A DNA stretch of 64,000 nt from Halanaerobium hydrogeniformans (GTDB taxonomy: Bacteria > Bacillota > Halanaerobiia > Halanaerobiales > Halanaerobiaceae). Of the stretch, positions 52,184 to 62,700 are shown piece after piece. The DNA is taken from the NCBI RefSeq assembly GCF_000166415.1, contig NC_014654.1, positions 1,116,001 to 1,180,000 of the forward strand. Direction: 5' to 3'. Numbering within the stretch: the stretch's first letter is position 1; every line of letters starts with the position of its first letter. Made by a program: the position numbers and the translations under genes. The notes beneath the pieces are model-generated. The model searched no databases. It was given only the letters and a program-made list of their open reading frames with translations, and was not told where the DNA came from.

Positions 52184-53546
52184 TTACCTATCAGTTTTGG
52201 TGATCCATCTGATAAGTTGGGCCCAGGATTCGATAGGCTGACCTCTTGCTCCTTCTACTATCAGTGGTGGTTTATCATTAAAGGAACTATGAGGTTTTAA
52301 ATAATTAAAATAGAGCTGATAAAGAGTTATATGAGCAAGTGCACCATCAAAAGAGCTAAAGCTTTTATGGCGTTTGTAATGGGCTTTATAAGTACCGAAA
52401 AACCTTTCAATGATGTTTTTATAAGGTCTGTAAATTTCATCTGAGTTATCATCGTTAGCAAATAGCCCCTTAAGTTGTTTGTGGTCAATATTGGTTTTCA
52501 AAAACACTTTAGCAGCATGGACAGCAGCTCTGTAAATTGGAGCCATATCAGTAACTAGAACAAAGTTTTGATCTTGATATTGGTCGATGATTCTTTTTAA
52601 AATGGTTATTGCACCTTTAGCGTCGCGATTTTTAGAAAGATGCTGAGCGATAACACAGCCATTTTCACCATCTATGGCAGTAAAAAGATAATGCCAGCTG
52701 CCTTTGATTTTAATATATGTTTCATCAACAGCAACAATACCAGATAAAGGCAGATCAAGCTCATTGATTTTAGGAGCAAGTCTGTAAGCTAAAGAGACAG
52801 TCCAGTTTTGGATGGTTTGAGCTGAAGGTGAAACACCATAGGCAAGTTTAAGAGCTCTTTCAGCCTGTCTTAAAGAAAGACCAAGACTGACATAAAAGTC
52901 AATAGCTTTAGAGATGGTAAAGTTTCCATAGTGAGAATTATCAAGGTTAACAGGTTCTTTATCAGGTCTGGAAACTTCAAGCTTATTGATATCAAAATTA
53001 TAGGCTCTGTAGCGATAACGCTTATGTTCATTTTTCCATTTAGAACAGTCATCATTGCGGCATTTATACTTGGTAAAATGCTTGCGCTTTTTCTCTTTAG
53101 CAAGAGCATAGTTGCAGAAAGGACAGCGATATGTAGGGTGGTTTTTAGGTTTTTTAGGTTTCTTAGGAGCCCCACTGATGTTTACAGAGTTTACACTGGA
53201 ACTTTTGGTATCCATCTGGATCATGACCGAAACTGTAGAGATATTTTTTGGGAGCTCCACATTGAGAGCACTCCTCAACCTTTACAGTTAGAGGTTTATT
53301 GCGATTAACAGGCTGAATATTTTCACCATTTTTTTCAGCTTCAGCTAGAATATCGCGATAGTCAACCTGATTATATTCTATAATAGGTTGTGGGTCATCA
53401 AAACTGTTAAATTTAGTATAACTATCATCGAGTTTATCATTGGGTTCAAAATCAACCTGGAAAAGTCTGGCGAAAAAAAGATAGGTCAAAAGAACAAAAT
53501 TCATGATAGGTTTAAGCAGGAAATTAGGTATTTTTCGAGAAAACAT
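52184..53546 (-). pseudogene. IS240/IS6-like DDE transposase, frameshifted
   Basis: Two overlapping minus-strand frames form one transposase. The first (53546 down to 53163) has a membrane-like start, an acidic region and a Cys4 zinc ribbon (CSQCGAPKK, CKLCKHQ). The second continues with a second ribbon (YRCPFCNYALAKEKKRK, then C..C), an HTH region and an IS240-type DDE core: IVAVDETYIKIKGSWHYLF, LVTDMAPIYRAAV and KNIIERFFGTYKAHYKRHKSF. The frames meet at a GGGG run near 53180; one G fewer gives a continuous HQWAPKKPKK. Terminal repeats were not found. It could be inactive, or a sequencing indel. Confidence 0.8.
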
Positions 53547-53730
53547 AACTTACATCCCTTCCTTTCTGGGTTTAGTAGGTTGTGACTTTTTCAATTACTA
53601 TTTACTAGCTCAGGGGGAGGGATTCCTTCTTTTTATGGAGATTCCTAGCCTGACAACTATGATAACTATTAATATTTTTGAAAAAACTATTAGATTTGAC
53701 GTAACATAATTTAAATATGGAGGAGATCAT

Positions 53731-53961
53731 ATGGTGAGAAAAAACGAAAAGTTTGCAAGTGATAGCATTTTAGGTATCCAAATTGACAATAATATTTGTT
53801 TTAAATGCATTAGAGTTTATAAAAATGGATTTACCTGTGATGCTTTTTCAGAAGGAATACCGCGTGAGATCCTAAATGGAAGTTTTGACCACAGGAAAAA
53901 TCATCCTGATGATAATGGTTTAAAATTTAAGCTCAACGAGTTTTTTGCAGGCGAAGATTAA
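53731..53961 (+). CDS. Hypothetical protein with CxxC / GIP / DNG motif
   Basis: This 76-residue protein starts after ATGGAGGAG. The stretch CFKCIRVYKNGFTCDAFSEG followed by GIPREILNG, FDHRKNHPDDNGLKF matches a recurring small domain in bacterial and phage hypothetical proteins (Cys-x-x-Cys, GIP..I..G...H..P...D.G..F). Function is unknown. It sits between the transposase and a truncated metallo-beta-lactamase gene. Confidence 0.65.
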   Translation: MVRKNEKFASDSILGIQIDNNICFKCIRVYKNGFTCDAFSEGIPREILNGSFDHRKNHPDDNGLKFKLNEFFAGED

Positions 53962-54018
53962 TATTTGATTTTAGTTAGAAAGTTTATTATAAAAGATAGA
54001 TTTAAGGAGTGAGATTGT

Positions 54019-54405
54019 ATTAAAACCAACAAGTTAAATAAACTACTAAAAGCACTTTTTTTAAGCATTATTTTAATTCTTATAACAATAGCTCCTGTCC
54101 AGGCAGCACTTGATGTTCATTTTATAGATGTTGGCCAGGGAGATGCGATACTCATTCAGAGCAGCGAAACAAATGTCTTGATAGATGCAGGTGATAGGTA
54201 CAGCAGTATAGCAACAAAAATGGTGGATTATCTTAATTCTAATAATGTAGAAAGGCTGGATGCAGTTTTTTCTACTCATCCTCATGCAGATCATATTGGT
54301 GGTATGTCAGCAGTTATAAATAATTTTGAGGTTTCTCAAATATATGATTCAGGCAAAATACATACTTCTAAAACCTACGAGGATTATTTCTATATAGCCC
54401 CCTAA
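54019..54405 (+). pseudogene. Truncated ComEC-type metallo-beta-lactamase-fold protein
   Basis: The frame opens after a TGA; the best start is ATT 54019, nine bases after AAGGAG, since no ATG/GTG/TTG precedes the conserved region. The N-terminus is a signal peptide (ALFLSIILILITIAPVQA). The mature part starts LDVHFIDVGQGDAILIQSS and has the metal motif STHPHADHIGG, both typical of ComEC C-terminal-like hydrolases. After about 127 codons the frame runs into the left end of an IS3 element and stops, so at least half of the protein is missing. The remainder is not found on the other side of the IS. Confidence 0.75.
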
Positions 54406-54462
54406 CAGAATTGGAGAAAAAGTTTGAAAGTGATATACTCTAATTACAAGGGGGAAACACCA

Positions 54463-54774
54463 ATGGCAAACAGAAAATATTCCGATGAAACTAAAGAACA
54501 AATTGTAAAAGAATGTCGCGAAATAGGTAACACAGCTCTTGTAGCAAGACGACATAATATTTCTAAGCATACTGTTTACAGCTGGGTCAAAAAAGCTAAA
54601 GAAACAGGATCAGTTAGATCTCTTCCTAAAGATGAAAAAAAGCAAATGAAAGAGATAGAAAATAGATTAAGTAAAATGAGCGATGAAAATGATAAGCTCA
54701 AAAAAATTGTAGCAGAAAAAGAATTAGAATTAGCGATTTTAAGGGAGTTGAGAGATAAAGTAAACCCCCGATAG
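54463..54774 (+). CDS. IS3-family transposase OrfA
   Basis: This 103-residue HTH_Tnp_1 protein starts at ATG 54463 (MANRKYSDETKEQIVKECRE) after AAGGGGG. The helix-turn-helix ALVARRHNISKHTVYSWVKKAK is followed by a heptad coiled coil (MSDENDKLKKIVAEKELELA) for pairing with OrfAB. It ends in TAG directly after the slippery run A-AAC-CCC at 54762-54768. Confidence 0.92.
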   Translation: MANRKYSDETKEQIVKECREIGNTALVARRHNISKHTVYSWVKKAKETGSVRSLPKDEKKQMKEIENRLSKMSDENDKLKKIVAEKELELAILRELRDKVNPR

Positions 54775-55730
54775 CCCTCAAAGTTCAGATTGCATCAAAG
54801 TGGATAAATAAAGGGTATAAAATCTCTATTGTTTTAGACTTTGTTGGGCTTAATTCTTCCACTTACTACAGTAATATAAATAGAAAAACTGAGAGTGAAA
54901 GTACTAATAGCAGCAATTCCAATAATCCTCAAGGAAGACCTGTCCCTGGGTATTCTCTAACTGAATCAGGTGAAAAAATATCTGATGAACAGATTAAAGA
55001 ATGGCTCTTAGAACTGGTTGCAGGAGATGGCTTCCCTTATGGTTACAGGAAACTTACAGTCTGTTTAAAAGAAGACTATAACTTGAAAATAAATAAGAAA
55101 AAAGTATACAGGTTATGCAAAGAACTGGATATATTAAGATCGCAAAGAAAAATCAAAAAATTTAGACCTAAAAAGATTGCAAAACAGGAAGAAATTACAG
55201 AACCAAATCAACTCTGGCAGATGGATTTAAAATACGGCTACATAAATGGAACAGATCAGTTCTTTTTCCAGATGTCAGTAATTGATGTCTTTGATAAGAC
55301 TGTTATAGATTATCACCTGGGACTAAGCTGTAAAGCTAAAGATACCTGCAGGGTATTAAAGGCTGCTTTAAATAAAAGAAAGCTGTATAAAGGCATGAAT
55401 TTGCCTAAAATTAGAACAGATAATGGACCACAATTTGTCTCTAAATTATTTGGAGACACCTGTGAAAAACTGGGGGTAGAGCATCAGAGAATTCCAGTTA
55501 GAACACCTAATATGAATGCTCATATAGAATCATTTCATTCGGTTTTAGAAAAAGATTGTTATTCAATTAATGAATTCAGTAGTTTTATTGACGCCTATAA
55601 AAAAGTCAGTGAGTATATGAATTATTATAACAACAGATACCGTCATGGCAGTCTTAATGATATGCCTCCAGCAAAATTTTATAAACTGGCTAAAGCAGAA
55701 AAAATAGTTGCTGAACCAGTACTCGCCTAA
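54762..55730 (+). CDS. IS3-family transposase OrfB, expressed by -1 frameshift
   Basis: The frame is open from just after a TAA at 54756 and joins OrfA by a -1 shift at A-AAC-CCC, 4 bases before the OrfA stop. The product has an HTH_21 region (GFPYGYRKLTVCLKEDYNLKINKKKVYRL across 55035-55110) and an rve integrase core with LWQMDLKYGYI, IRTDNGPQFVSKLF and NAHIESFHSVLEKD as DDE residues. No independent ATG with ribosome site is seen at its start. Confidence 0.88.
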   Translation, partial: KPPIALKVQIASKWINKGYKISIVLDFVGLNSSTYYSNINRKTESESTNSSNSNNPQGRPVPGYSLTESGEKISDEQIKEWLLELVAGDGFPYGYRKLTVCLKEDYNLKINKKKVYRLCKELDILRSQRKIKKFRPKKIAKQEEITEPNQLWQMDLKYGYINGTDQFFFQMSVIDVFDKTVIDYHLGLSCKAKDTCRVLKAALNKRKLYKGMNLPKIRTDNGPQFVSKLFGDTCEKLGVEHQRIPVRTPNMNAHIESFHSVLEKDCYSINEFSSFIDAYKKVSEYMNYYNNRYRHGSLNDMPPAKFYKLAKAEKIVAEPVLA

Positions 55731-55792
55731 ATCAAAAAATGAGAAACTAAGAATGAGCGAGCTTAACAAACATATTTTCCATATTTAGGGGG

Positions 55793-56619
55793 TTGAACCG
55801 ATAGAAGCTGCTCAAATTGAAAAAATTTGGGAAGATGCTAAAAAAGCAATATTAAAAACTTTCGATTTTTTTGAGAACCATTTACATTTAAAAGGGCCTA
55901 GATTAGTACCTTTTCGCTATTTTTATATGAGTATAGTTTCTTATTTTTATAAGAATCCAGAACCTAATTATGAATTGCTGAATAAATATTTTTGGTTTTA
56001 TAGTTTTCATACTGAAGAAAAGTTAAGAAACACTACCCATTTGAGAAATCATGTAGATTGGCTTGAAAGAGCTAAACAGGGAAAAGAAGTAAAATTTCCT
56101 GATTTTGTATTAAATAAAAATGATTTAAGAGATTCATCTTATAGTTCTCGTGGACGATTATCTCGTTCAATTCTATCTTTATTATCCAGTCAAGAACCTA
56201 AAGACTGGAAGTATAAAGACAGTTCTGTTTTAAAAGATGTTTATTATCATTTAACTGACAAACCTAATTTACATCATATATTTCCTTTGAATTTTTTAGA
56301 TAATTTTACTGATGAAATTGAAGTTAATAAAAATAGTTTAATGAATATTGCTTATATACCACAAAAAACTAACCTTGAAATCAGTGATAAAAATCCTGTT
56401 AATTATTTAAAAGAATACAATTTAGAAGAATTAGATGAAGTTTTTGAGGATCATTTAATACCTAATGAATTAATTCAATGGGCAAAAAAAGACTATTTGC
56501 CTGAAGATGCTTTAGATGTTTTTATTGAAAAAAGAATTGATTGTTTTATTGATTCTTTAGAAAATAGATTAAGAGAATTAAATTTTAATGTGATTGATTC
56601 AAAAGGTGAAGAAAGCTAG
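55793..56619 (+). pseudogene. 3' fragment of a DUF262/HNH (GmrSD-like) nuclease gene
   Basis: The frame is open from the IS3 right end; the first recognisable residues are IEAAQIEKIWEDAKKAIL. The C-terminal part contains the HNH-type LHHIFPLNFLDN and NSLMNIAYIPQKTNLEISDKNPVNYL, the typical ending of DUF262-DUF1524 proteins. The N-terminal DUF262 nucleotidase half is absent, removed at the IS junction. GmrSD-type enzymes restrict modified DNA; partner genes here are a type III-like system. An internal ATG at 55927 could give a shorter product. Confidence 0.75.
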
Positions 56620-56634
56620 AACAGGAGGATATTA

Positions 56635-56811
56635 ATGAAAGACAAACAAAAAAATTTAATTGAAGATTTATATGAAATATTAATAAAGATAAATGAAGAA
56701 GGATTAGAGGATGATGAATTTTATAGTTGGTTGAGCAAAAATTATTTTTTCGAGAAAGATTTAGAAGAAGTTATTTTTAAAATAAAAGATGCTAAAGAAA
56801 AATATAATTAA
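56635..56811 (+). CDS. Small acidic hypothetical protein
   Basis: This 58-residue protein is preceded by ACAGGAGG. It is a simple helical sequence rich in Lys, Glu and Asp (KNLIEDLYEILIKINEEGLEDD at residues 6-27). No family is recognised. It lies between the HNH fragment and the methyltransferase with short gaps (15 and 20 bases), so it is co-transcribed with the defence genes. Confidence 0.7.
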   Translation: MKDKQKNLIEDLYEILIKINEEGLEDDEFYSWLSKNYFFEKDLEEVIFKIKDAKEKYN

Positions 56812-56831
56812 AAAACCAGGAGGAATATTTA

Positions 56832-59780
56832 ATGAATGATAGAGATAGGCTAACATCTTTGCTAAAAGAATTATTTCGTTTTGATAAAGCTGAATTAGAT
56901 TTTGGAATATATAGGATTATGAACCAGAGGAAAGATGAAATAGAAAAATTTATCGAAAAAGATTTAGTACAAACTATTGATAAAGAAATGAATCAACTTG
57001 TAAATAAAGATAAGGAATTATTGGAAGAAAAAATTGAAAAGATAAAAAATGAAGCTGAAGAATTAGGTGTGGATTTTAAAGACTCAAAAAAATATCAAAA
57101 AGCAAAAGAACAGCTAAATTCATTATCTAGCTCTACTAATATTGATACTAATATTTATAATGATATTTATAATGATATTTATAGATTTTTTAAAAGATAT
57201 TATGATAATGGTGATTTTTTATCTAAAAGAAGATATTCAAAAGATGAAAAATATGCTATTCCATATAATGGTGAAGAAGTTCATATGCATTGGGCTAATA
57301 AAGATCAATATTATGTCAAAACAACAGAAGAATTTGACAATTATAGTTTTAAAAATAATTGGGTAACTGTTAATTTTAAAGTTGTGCAAGCTGAAGAAGA
57401 AAAAAATAATAATAAATCTGATGAAGATCAGTATTTTTTACTTAAAAAAGAAAATTATTTTGATTATGATAATGAAAATAAAGAATTAAATATTTACTTT
57501 GAATATAGAAGTTTGACTAAAAAAGAAAACCAAAAATACAAAAATAGAAATACGCAAGCTGATATTAGAGATAAAACTTTTGATAAATTAGAGAATAAAA
57601 TTAAGAAACAGACTAAAGATATCTATGATTTAGGATGGTTAATTGATGGAGATAAAAAAGCTAATCCACCTTTGAAATCTCAGCTTTATAAATATACTAC
57701 AAAAAACAAATCAGATTATTTTATACATAAAGATTTAAAAGGATTTTTAAATAGAGAATTAGACTTTTTTATTAAAAATGAAATTATGAATATTGATGCT
57801 ATAGGTACAGAAGATGAAAAGAGTGTAGATTCATACTTAAATAAAGTCAGAGTAATAAAGAATGTTTCAAAAAAAATAATTGAATTTTTAGCTCAAATAG
57901 AAAATTTTCAGAAAAAGTTATTTGAGAAGAAAAAGTTTGTAATTGATGATGAATATTGTTTGACATTGGATAAAGTGCCAGAGGTAATTCAAGATGAAAT
58001 ATTTGAAGAAGTATTAAATAATAAAAAACAAATTAATGAATGGAAAGTCTTTTTTAATGAGAAAATTGAAACTAAAGATGATTTATTTATCAATAAGAGT
58101 AAATTATTTAATGAGAGAAAATTGAAAAACTTAGTTGTAGATACTAAATATTTTAATAACGATTTTAAAGAAAAGTTGCTAGATTCATATAATAATGTTA
58201 ATGATGAAATAAAAGGATTAATGATTAATAGTGAAAACTTTCAAACACTTAATCTTATAATGGAAAAATATAAAGGTAAAGTTAAAGCTATCTTTATTGA
58301 TCCTCCCTATAACACAGGTGGAGAAGATTTTGTATATAAAGATAATTATCAGCATTCCAGTTGGTTAACAATGATGGAAAATAGATTGAAGCTTGCTAGT
58401 AAGCTTATGGCAAATAATGGAGTAGTTTTTATTAGTATTGATGATAATGAACATTCTAATTTGAAAAAGCTTTGTGATGAAATTTTTGGTAAAAATAATT
58501 TCGTGTCAAATATTATCTGGCAAAAGAAATATTCACCTCAAAATGATGCCCGCTATTTTAGCGATAATCATGATTTTATTTTAGCTTATGCCAAAAATAA
58601 AGATAATTGGGATATAAATTTATTACCGCGAACAGAAGAAATGGATGAGAGATATAAAAACCCTGATAATGATCCACGAGGCCCATGGAAGTCAAGTGAT
58701 TTATCAGTTAAAAGAGTTACCCCAAAAGATATTTATGAAATTAGGACTCCTAGTGGGAGAAAAGTTTTGCCTCCCCAAGGAAGAAGTTGGGTAGTATCTG
58801 AAGAAAAATTTGAAGAAATGGTTGAAGATAATCGTATCTGGTTTGGGGAAGATGGGAATAATGTTCCTTCAGTAAAAAGATTTTTATCAGAGGTTAAAGA
58901 TGGTATAACCCCTATGACAATTTGGACATATGAAGAAGTAGGACATAATCAAGAAGCAAAACAGGAATTGAAGGCTTTATTAAATGAAGAAGATGATGTT
59001 TTTGATACACCAAAAACATTACGACTAATCAAAAGAATTTTAAGAATTGCTTCTAATAAAAATGATATTGTTATGGATTTCTTTGCTGGATCAGGCACTA
59101 CTGGCCACGCTTGTTTGGATTTAAATGAAGAAGATGATGGAGAACGCAAATATATTCAAGTTGAATTGGGTAATTATTTTTATACCACTATGTTACCTCG
59201 TATAAAGAAAGTGATGTATTCAAAGGAGTGGAAAGATGGTAAACCTCAAGATAATGATGGTTATAGTCATTTTTTCAAATATCAGAGTATAGAACAATAT
59301 GAGGATACTCTTGAAAATATAGAATTTGAATCTAATAATCTAAAGTTAATTAATAATTATGATGATTATCTAATAAAATATATGCTAGACTATGACACTA
59401 AGTCTTCTGTAATAAATATAGATAAATTTAAAGAACCATTTAATTATGAAATAATTTTTACAGAAAATAAAGAAAAGATAAATAAAAAAGTTAACTTAAT
59501 AGAAACATTTAATTATTTGATTGGGCTTAAAGTAAAAACATTTGATGTATATGATCAATTTGATAGGAAGTATAAAATTGTAAGTGGTAAGAAAGATGAT
59601 GAGAGTGTATTGGTTATCTGGAGAAAGACTATTGATTTAGATTTAAAGAAAGATAAAGAATTTATTGAAAACAAACTAAATCTTGATGATTATAAAAAAG
59701 TATATATTAATGGAGATAATTATGTAGAAAATTCTTTACTAATAGAGGAAAGCTTTAAGAAGTTGATGCTTAATGATTAA
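56832..59780 (+). CDS. Type III-like DNA adenine/cytosine-N4 methyltransferase (long Mod)
   Basis: This 982-residue protein protects host DNA and probably provides target recognition. A long N-terminal region (1-480) is Lys/Asn/Asp-rich with helices and no clear domain, much longer than usual Mod proteins (~650 residues). The methyltransferase domain is beta-class: motif IV IDPPYNTGGEDF at about 490, FISIDDNEHSNLKKLCDEIFG, and motif I MDFFAGSGTTGHACLDLN at about 751, with a target-recognition region between. It starts at ATG 56832 after CCAGGAGGAA. The partner nuclease gene follows 15 bases later. Confidence 0.87.
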   Translation: MNDRDRLTSLLKELFRFDKAELDFGIYRIMNQRKDEIEKFIEKDLVQTIDKEMNQLVNKDKELLEEKIEKIKNEAEELGVDFKDSKKYQKAKEQLNSLSSSTNIDTNIYNDIYNDIYRFFKRYYDNGDFLSKRRYSKDEKYAIPYNGEEVHMHWANKDQYYVKTTEEFDNYSFKNNWVTVNFKVVQAEEEKNNNKSDEDQYFLLKKENYFDYDNENKELNIYFEYRSLTKKENQKYKNRNTQADIRDKTFDKLENKIKKQTKDIYDLGWLIDGDKKANPPLKSQLYKYTTKNKSDYFIHKDLKGFLNRELDFFIKNEIMNIDAIGTEDEKSVDSYLNKVRVIKNVSKKIIEFLAQIENFQKKLFEKKKFVIDDEYCLTLDKVPEVIQDEIFEEVLNNKKQINEWKVFFNEKIETKDDLFINKSKLFNERKLKNLVVDTKYFNNDFKEKLLDSYNNVNDEIKGLMINSENFQTLNLIMEKYKGKVKAIFIDPPYNTGGEDFVYKDNYQHSSWLTMMENRLKLASKLMANNGVVFISIDDNEHSNLKKLCDEIFGKNNFVSNIIWQKKYSPQNDARYFSDNHDFILAYAKNKDNWDINLLPRTEEMDERYKNPDNDPRGPWKSSDLSVKRVTPKDIYEIRTPSGRKVLPPQGRSWVVSEEKFEEMVEDNRIWFGEDGNNVPSVKRFLSEVKDGITPMTIWTYEEVGHNQEAKQELKALLNEEDDVFDTPKTLRLIKRILRIASNKNDIVMDFFAGSGTTGHACLDLNEEDDGERKYIQVELGNYFYTTMLPRIKKVMYSKEWKDGKPQDNDGYSHFFKYQSIEQYEDTLENIEFESNNLKLINNYDDYLIKYMLDYDTKSSVINIDKFKEPFNYEIIFTENKEKINKKVNLIETFNYLIGLKVKTFDVYDQFDRKYKIVSGKKDDESVLVIWRKTIDLDLKKDKEFIENKLNLDDYKKVYINGDNYVENSLLIEESFKKLMLND

Positions 59781-59795
59781 AGGATTGGTGAGATA

Positions 59796-62700
59796 ATGCA
59801 ATTACAAGACAGAGAAATTTTAAATAAATATCTTTTGTCATTATTTGGAGTTGAAGAATTTATAAGTAATGAAGGTAATTTTAAAACACTTAGGAAAGTT
59901 GCACAACCTGATTTAATAGATGATGGTTTTGATGAAGAAGGGAGGAGTTATATACTTCAAAACCTATTGATGGTTAATTTTGAAATTGAAGATGAGTTAT
60001 TTAATAAATTAGAAACCTATGATAGTAATATTAAAGAATATGTAGATCATATCAGCGAAAACAGGGAAAATTTGATAGACTTAAAATATTTTCAGTATTT
60101 TGCTGTTTTATTTACTGAAATATTTTTGGATAGATATTTTAATAGTAAAGAAAAATTTCTTATTGATATAAACGAATTTGTAGATGAAGAAAATAAAAAA
60201 ATTAAGAAAGATAAAAGGAAATATTCATATTTTGAAGAAGACGATTTAAATAAATTAGCATATTATATGGCCACTGGGTCAGGAAAGACTCTTATAATGC
60301 ATATAAATTTTCTTCAGTTTTTAAAGTATAATAAAACTAAATTAGATAATATTATACTAATCACTCCAAATGAGAGACTAACAAAACAACATATAGAAGA
60401 ATTTAAAGTAAGTAACATTGATGTTGATCATCTAAATAAAATGGGTGGTGGATTAATTGGAGATAAAGATATTTATGTAATAGAAATACACAAACTTAAG
60501 GAAAATAAAACTGGTGAAGGTGAAAGTGTAGAAATAAGTACATTAGAAGGTAATAATTTAGTTTTTGTAGATGAGGGACATAAAGGTATGCAGGGAGTTG
60601 AATGGAAATCTAATAGAGAAGCACTGGCTAGAGATGGATTTTTATTTGAATATAGCGCAACTTTTGGTCAGGCCATTGGTGATAGAATAGATAGATCAGA
60701 AAAGATAAAAAATGATTATCCTAGATACAATGAAAAAGTTGAACTTTTAGGTCTTGATAAAGAAATCAAAGAGGAAATATTTAATATTAATAAAAATAAT
60801 ACCTATATTAATATGTCAAAATATCAGTTAGATAAAAAATTAGATAATATGGAGATATCTGAGTATAAGAAAAGTCAGATTAAACAGTTCCATGTAAATT
60901 TATTAGAAGAGTATTCTAAAGCTGTTATTTTTGATTACTCGTACAGATATTTTTATCATGACGGATATGGTAAAGATTATAACATTTTAAATTTAAAAGA
61001 TTCACAGCTTAAAGAATATAATTTCCGATATATGCTAGCAAACTTATTATCATTTTATGAGCAGAAAAAATATTATGTTGAGAATAGAAAAGCAATAAAA
61101 AAATATAATTTAGAGAATCCTTTATTAGTATTTGTTGGAGATACTGTGCTGGCTCCAAGTGGAAGTATGGCTAAAATAGATAAAAGAAGTGTTAGTGATA
61201 TAGAATTTGTTATTGAATTCATTAAAAATTTATTTGAAAACAAAGCTGAGATAATAACAATTATAAAAAATATTTTAAATAAGAAAAGCGGATTTGAAGA
61301 TGAAAATGACAGAGATATTTTTGATGATAAATTTAGATATCTGAAATCTAAAAATATTGATGAAAGAATAAGTTATAATGAAATGTTAGAATTAATTTTC
61401 AATACATCTAATATAACTGGAGAACTAGAATTATATAATATTAAGGGTGGAGATGGTGAGATTGGCCTGAAGTTAAAGGGAGCTAAAGATTATTTTGGAT
61501 TAATAAATATTGGTAATTCTTCTAAATTGATAGATAAGTTTGAAGAAAATAATTATAGAGTAAAAGAAGATGAATTTTCAGATTCGCTATTTACCGATTT
61601 AAATGATTCTACTTCAAATATAAACTTATTAATAGGATCAAAGAAATTTACTGAAGGCTGGAATAGTTATCGTGTTTCAAATATTGGAATTTTAAATTTA
61701 GGTCGTAGCCGAGGCTCACAAATAATACAGTTATTTGGCAGGGGTGTACGAATAAAAGGTTTAAATGGGTCTTTAAAGAGAAGTGAAGCTTTTAGTGATG
61801 TATTTCATCCAGATTATATTAATCTTCTAGAAACTCTAAATATATTTGGTATAAGAGCTGATTATATGGAGGATTTCAGAAAATATTTAGAGGAAGAGGG
61901 AATAGAAGATAAAGATGATAAAGAAATTATTCTTCCAATTAAAGAAAATAGTGAGTTTTTGAATAAAAATCTATATACAATAAAGGTGAAAGATGATGCT
62001 AACTTCTATGAAGAGTTAATTGAATTAGATATTACTAAAAACAATGAAATATCTGTAGAGTTAGATTTAAGGCCTAAGACTGAAATAGTTTCAAGTTTTG
62101 ATGCTGATTTAGAATTTAAAGATAATAGCCAATATGAGAATTATTATTTTGATCAAGAAATTTTAAATCTAATGGACTGGGACCAAATTTATTTAAATTT
62201 GGTTAGATATAAGAAAAAGAAAAGGTTTCATAATTTACTTATACAAAAAGATAAACTCAAAGAGATTTTAGAAAATAAAAATTATGAGGTTTTTTGTGAA
62301 GACGATACTCTAAAAATGAATAAATTTGCTGATTTAAAAAAATTGCAAGAGATAGCTGAAAAGATTTTAAAGAAATATGTAAATAAGTTTTATAAAACTT
62401 CGCATAAACATTACCAGGATGATAAATTAGTTTACAGGTCATTAACCAAAGAAGATTCTAACTTTCAGGATTATGTAATAAAAATAGAGAGAAAAAACTT
62501 TAATTTAATTGATGAAGTTGAAGATTTAATTCAAGAAGAAACAGAAATGTTTTATTCAGCAAAATTAAATGGTAATGATCACTTTAAAAATATTTATTTT
62601 GATCGTCATCTTTTCCAGCCATTGTTATGTAAAAATGGTGAAATTAAAACAACACCACAAGGTTTGGAAGAGAGCGAAGAAACTTTTATAAGTCTTTTAA

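Larger units (their letters stand above)
54398..55792 (+). mobile_element. IS3-family insertion sequence (second type)
   Basis: Terminal repeats CCCCCTAACAGAATTGGAG at the left and TTAGGGGG at the right pair over CCCCCTAA plus further partial matches (TGGA, GTTTG). Flanks TATAG and TTGAA do not form a target duplication. It encodes orfA and orfB with a candidate -1 frameshift site. It is unrelated in sequence to the IS3 element at 41.3 kb. Confidence 0.82.

Noticed and set aside
57130-57180. Tandem 12-bp repeat in the Mod gene as a phase-variation switch
   Set aside because: The units (encoding IYND) are multiples of three and only about 2.5 copies, so slippage would not switch the frame.
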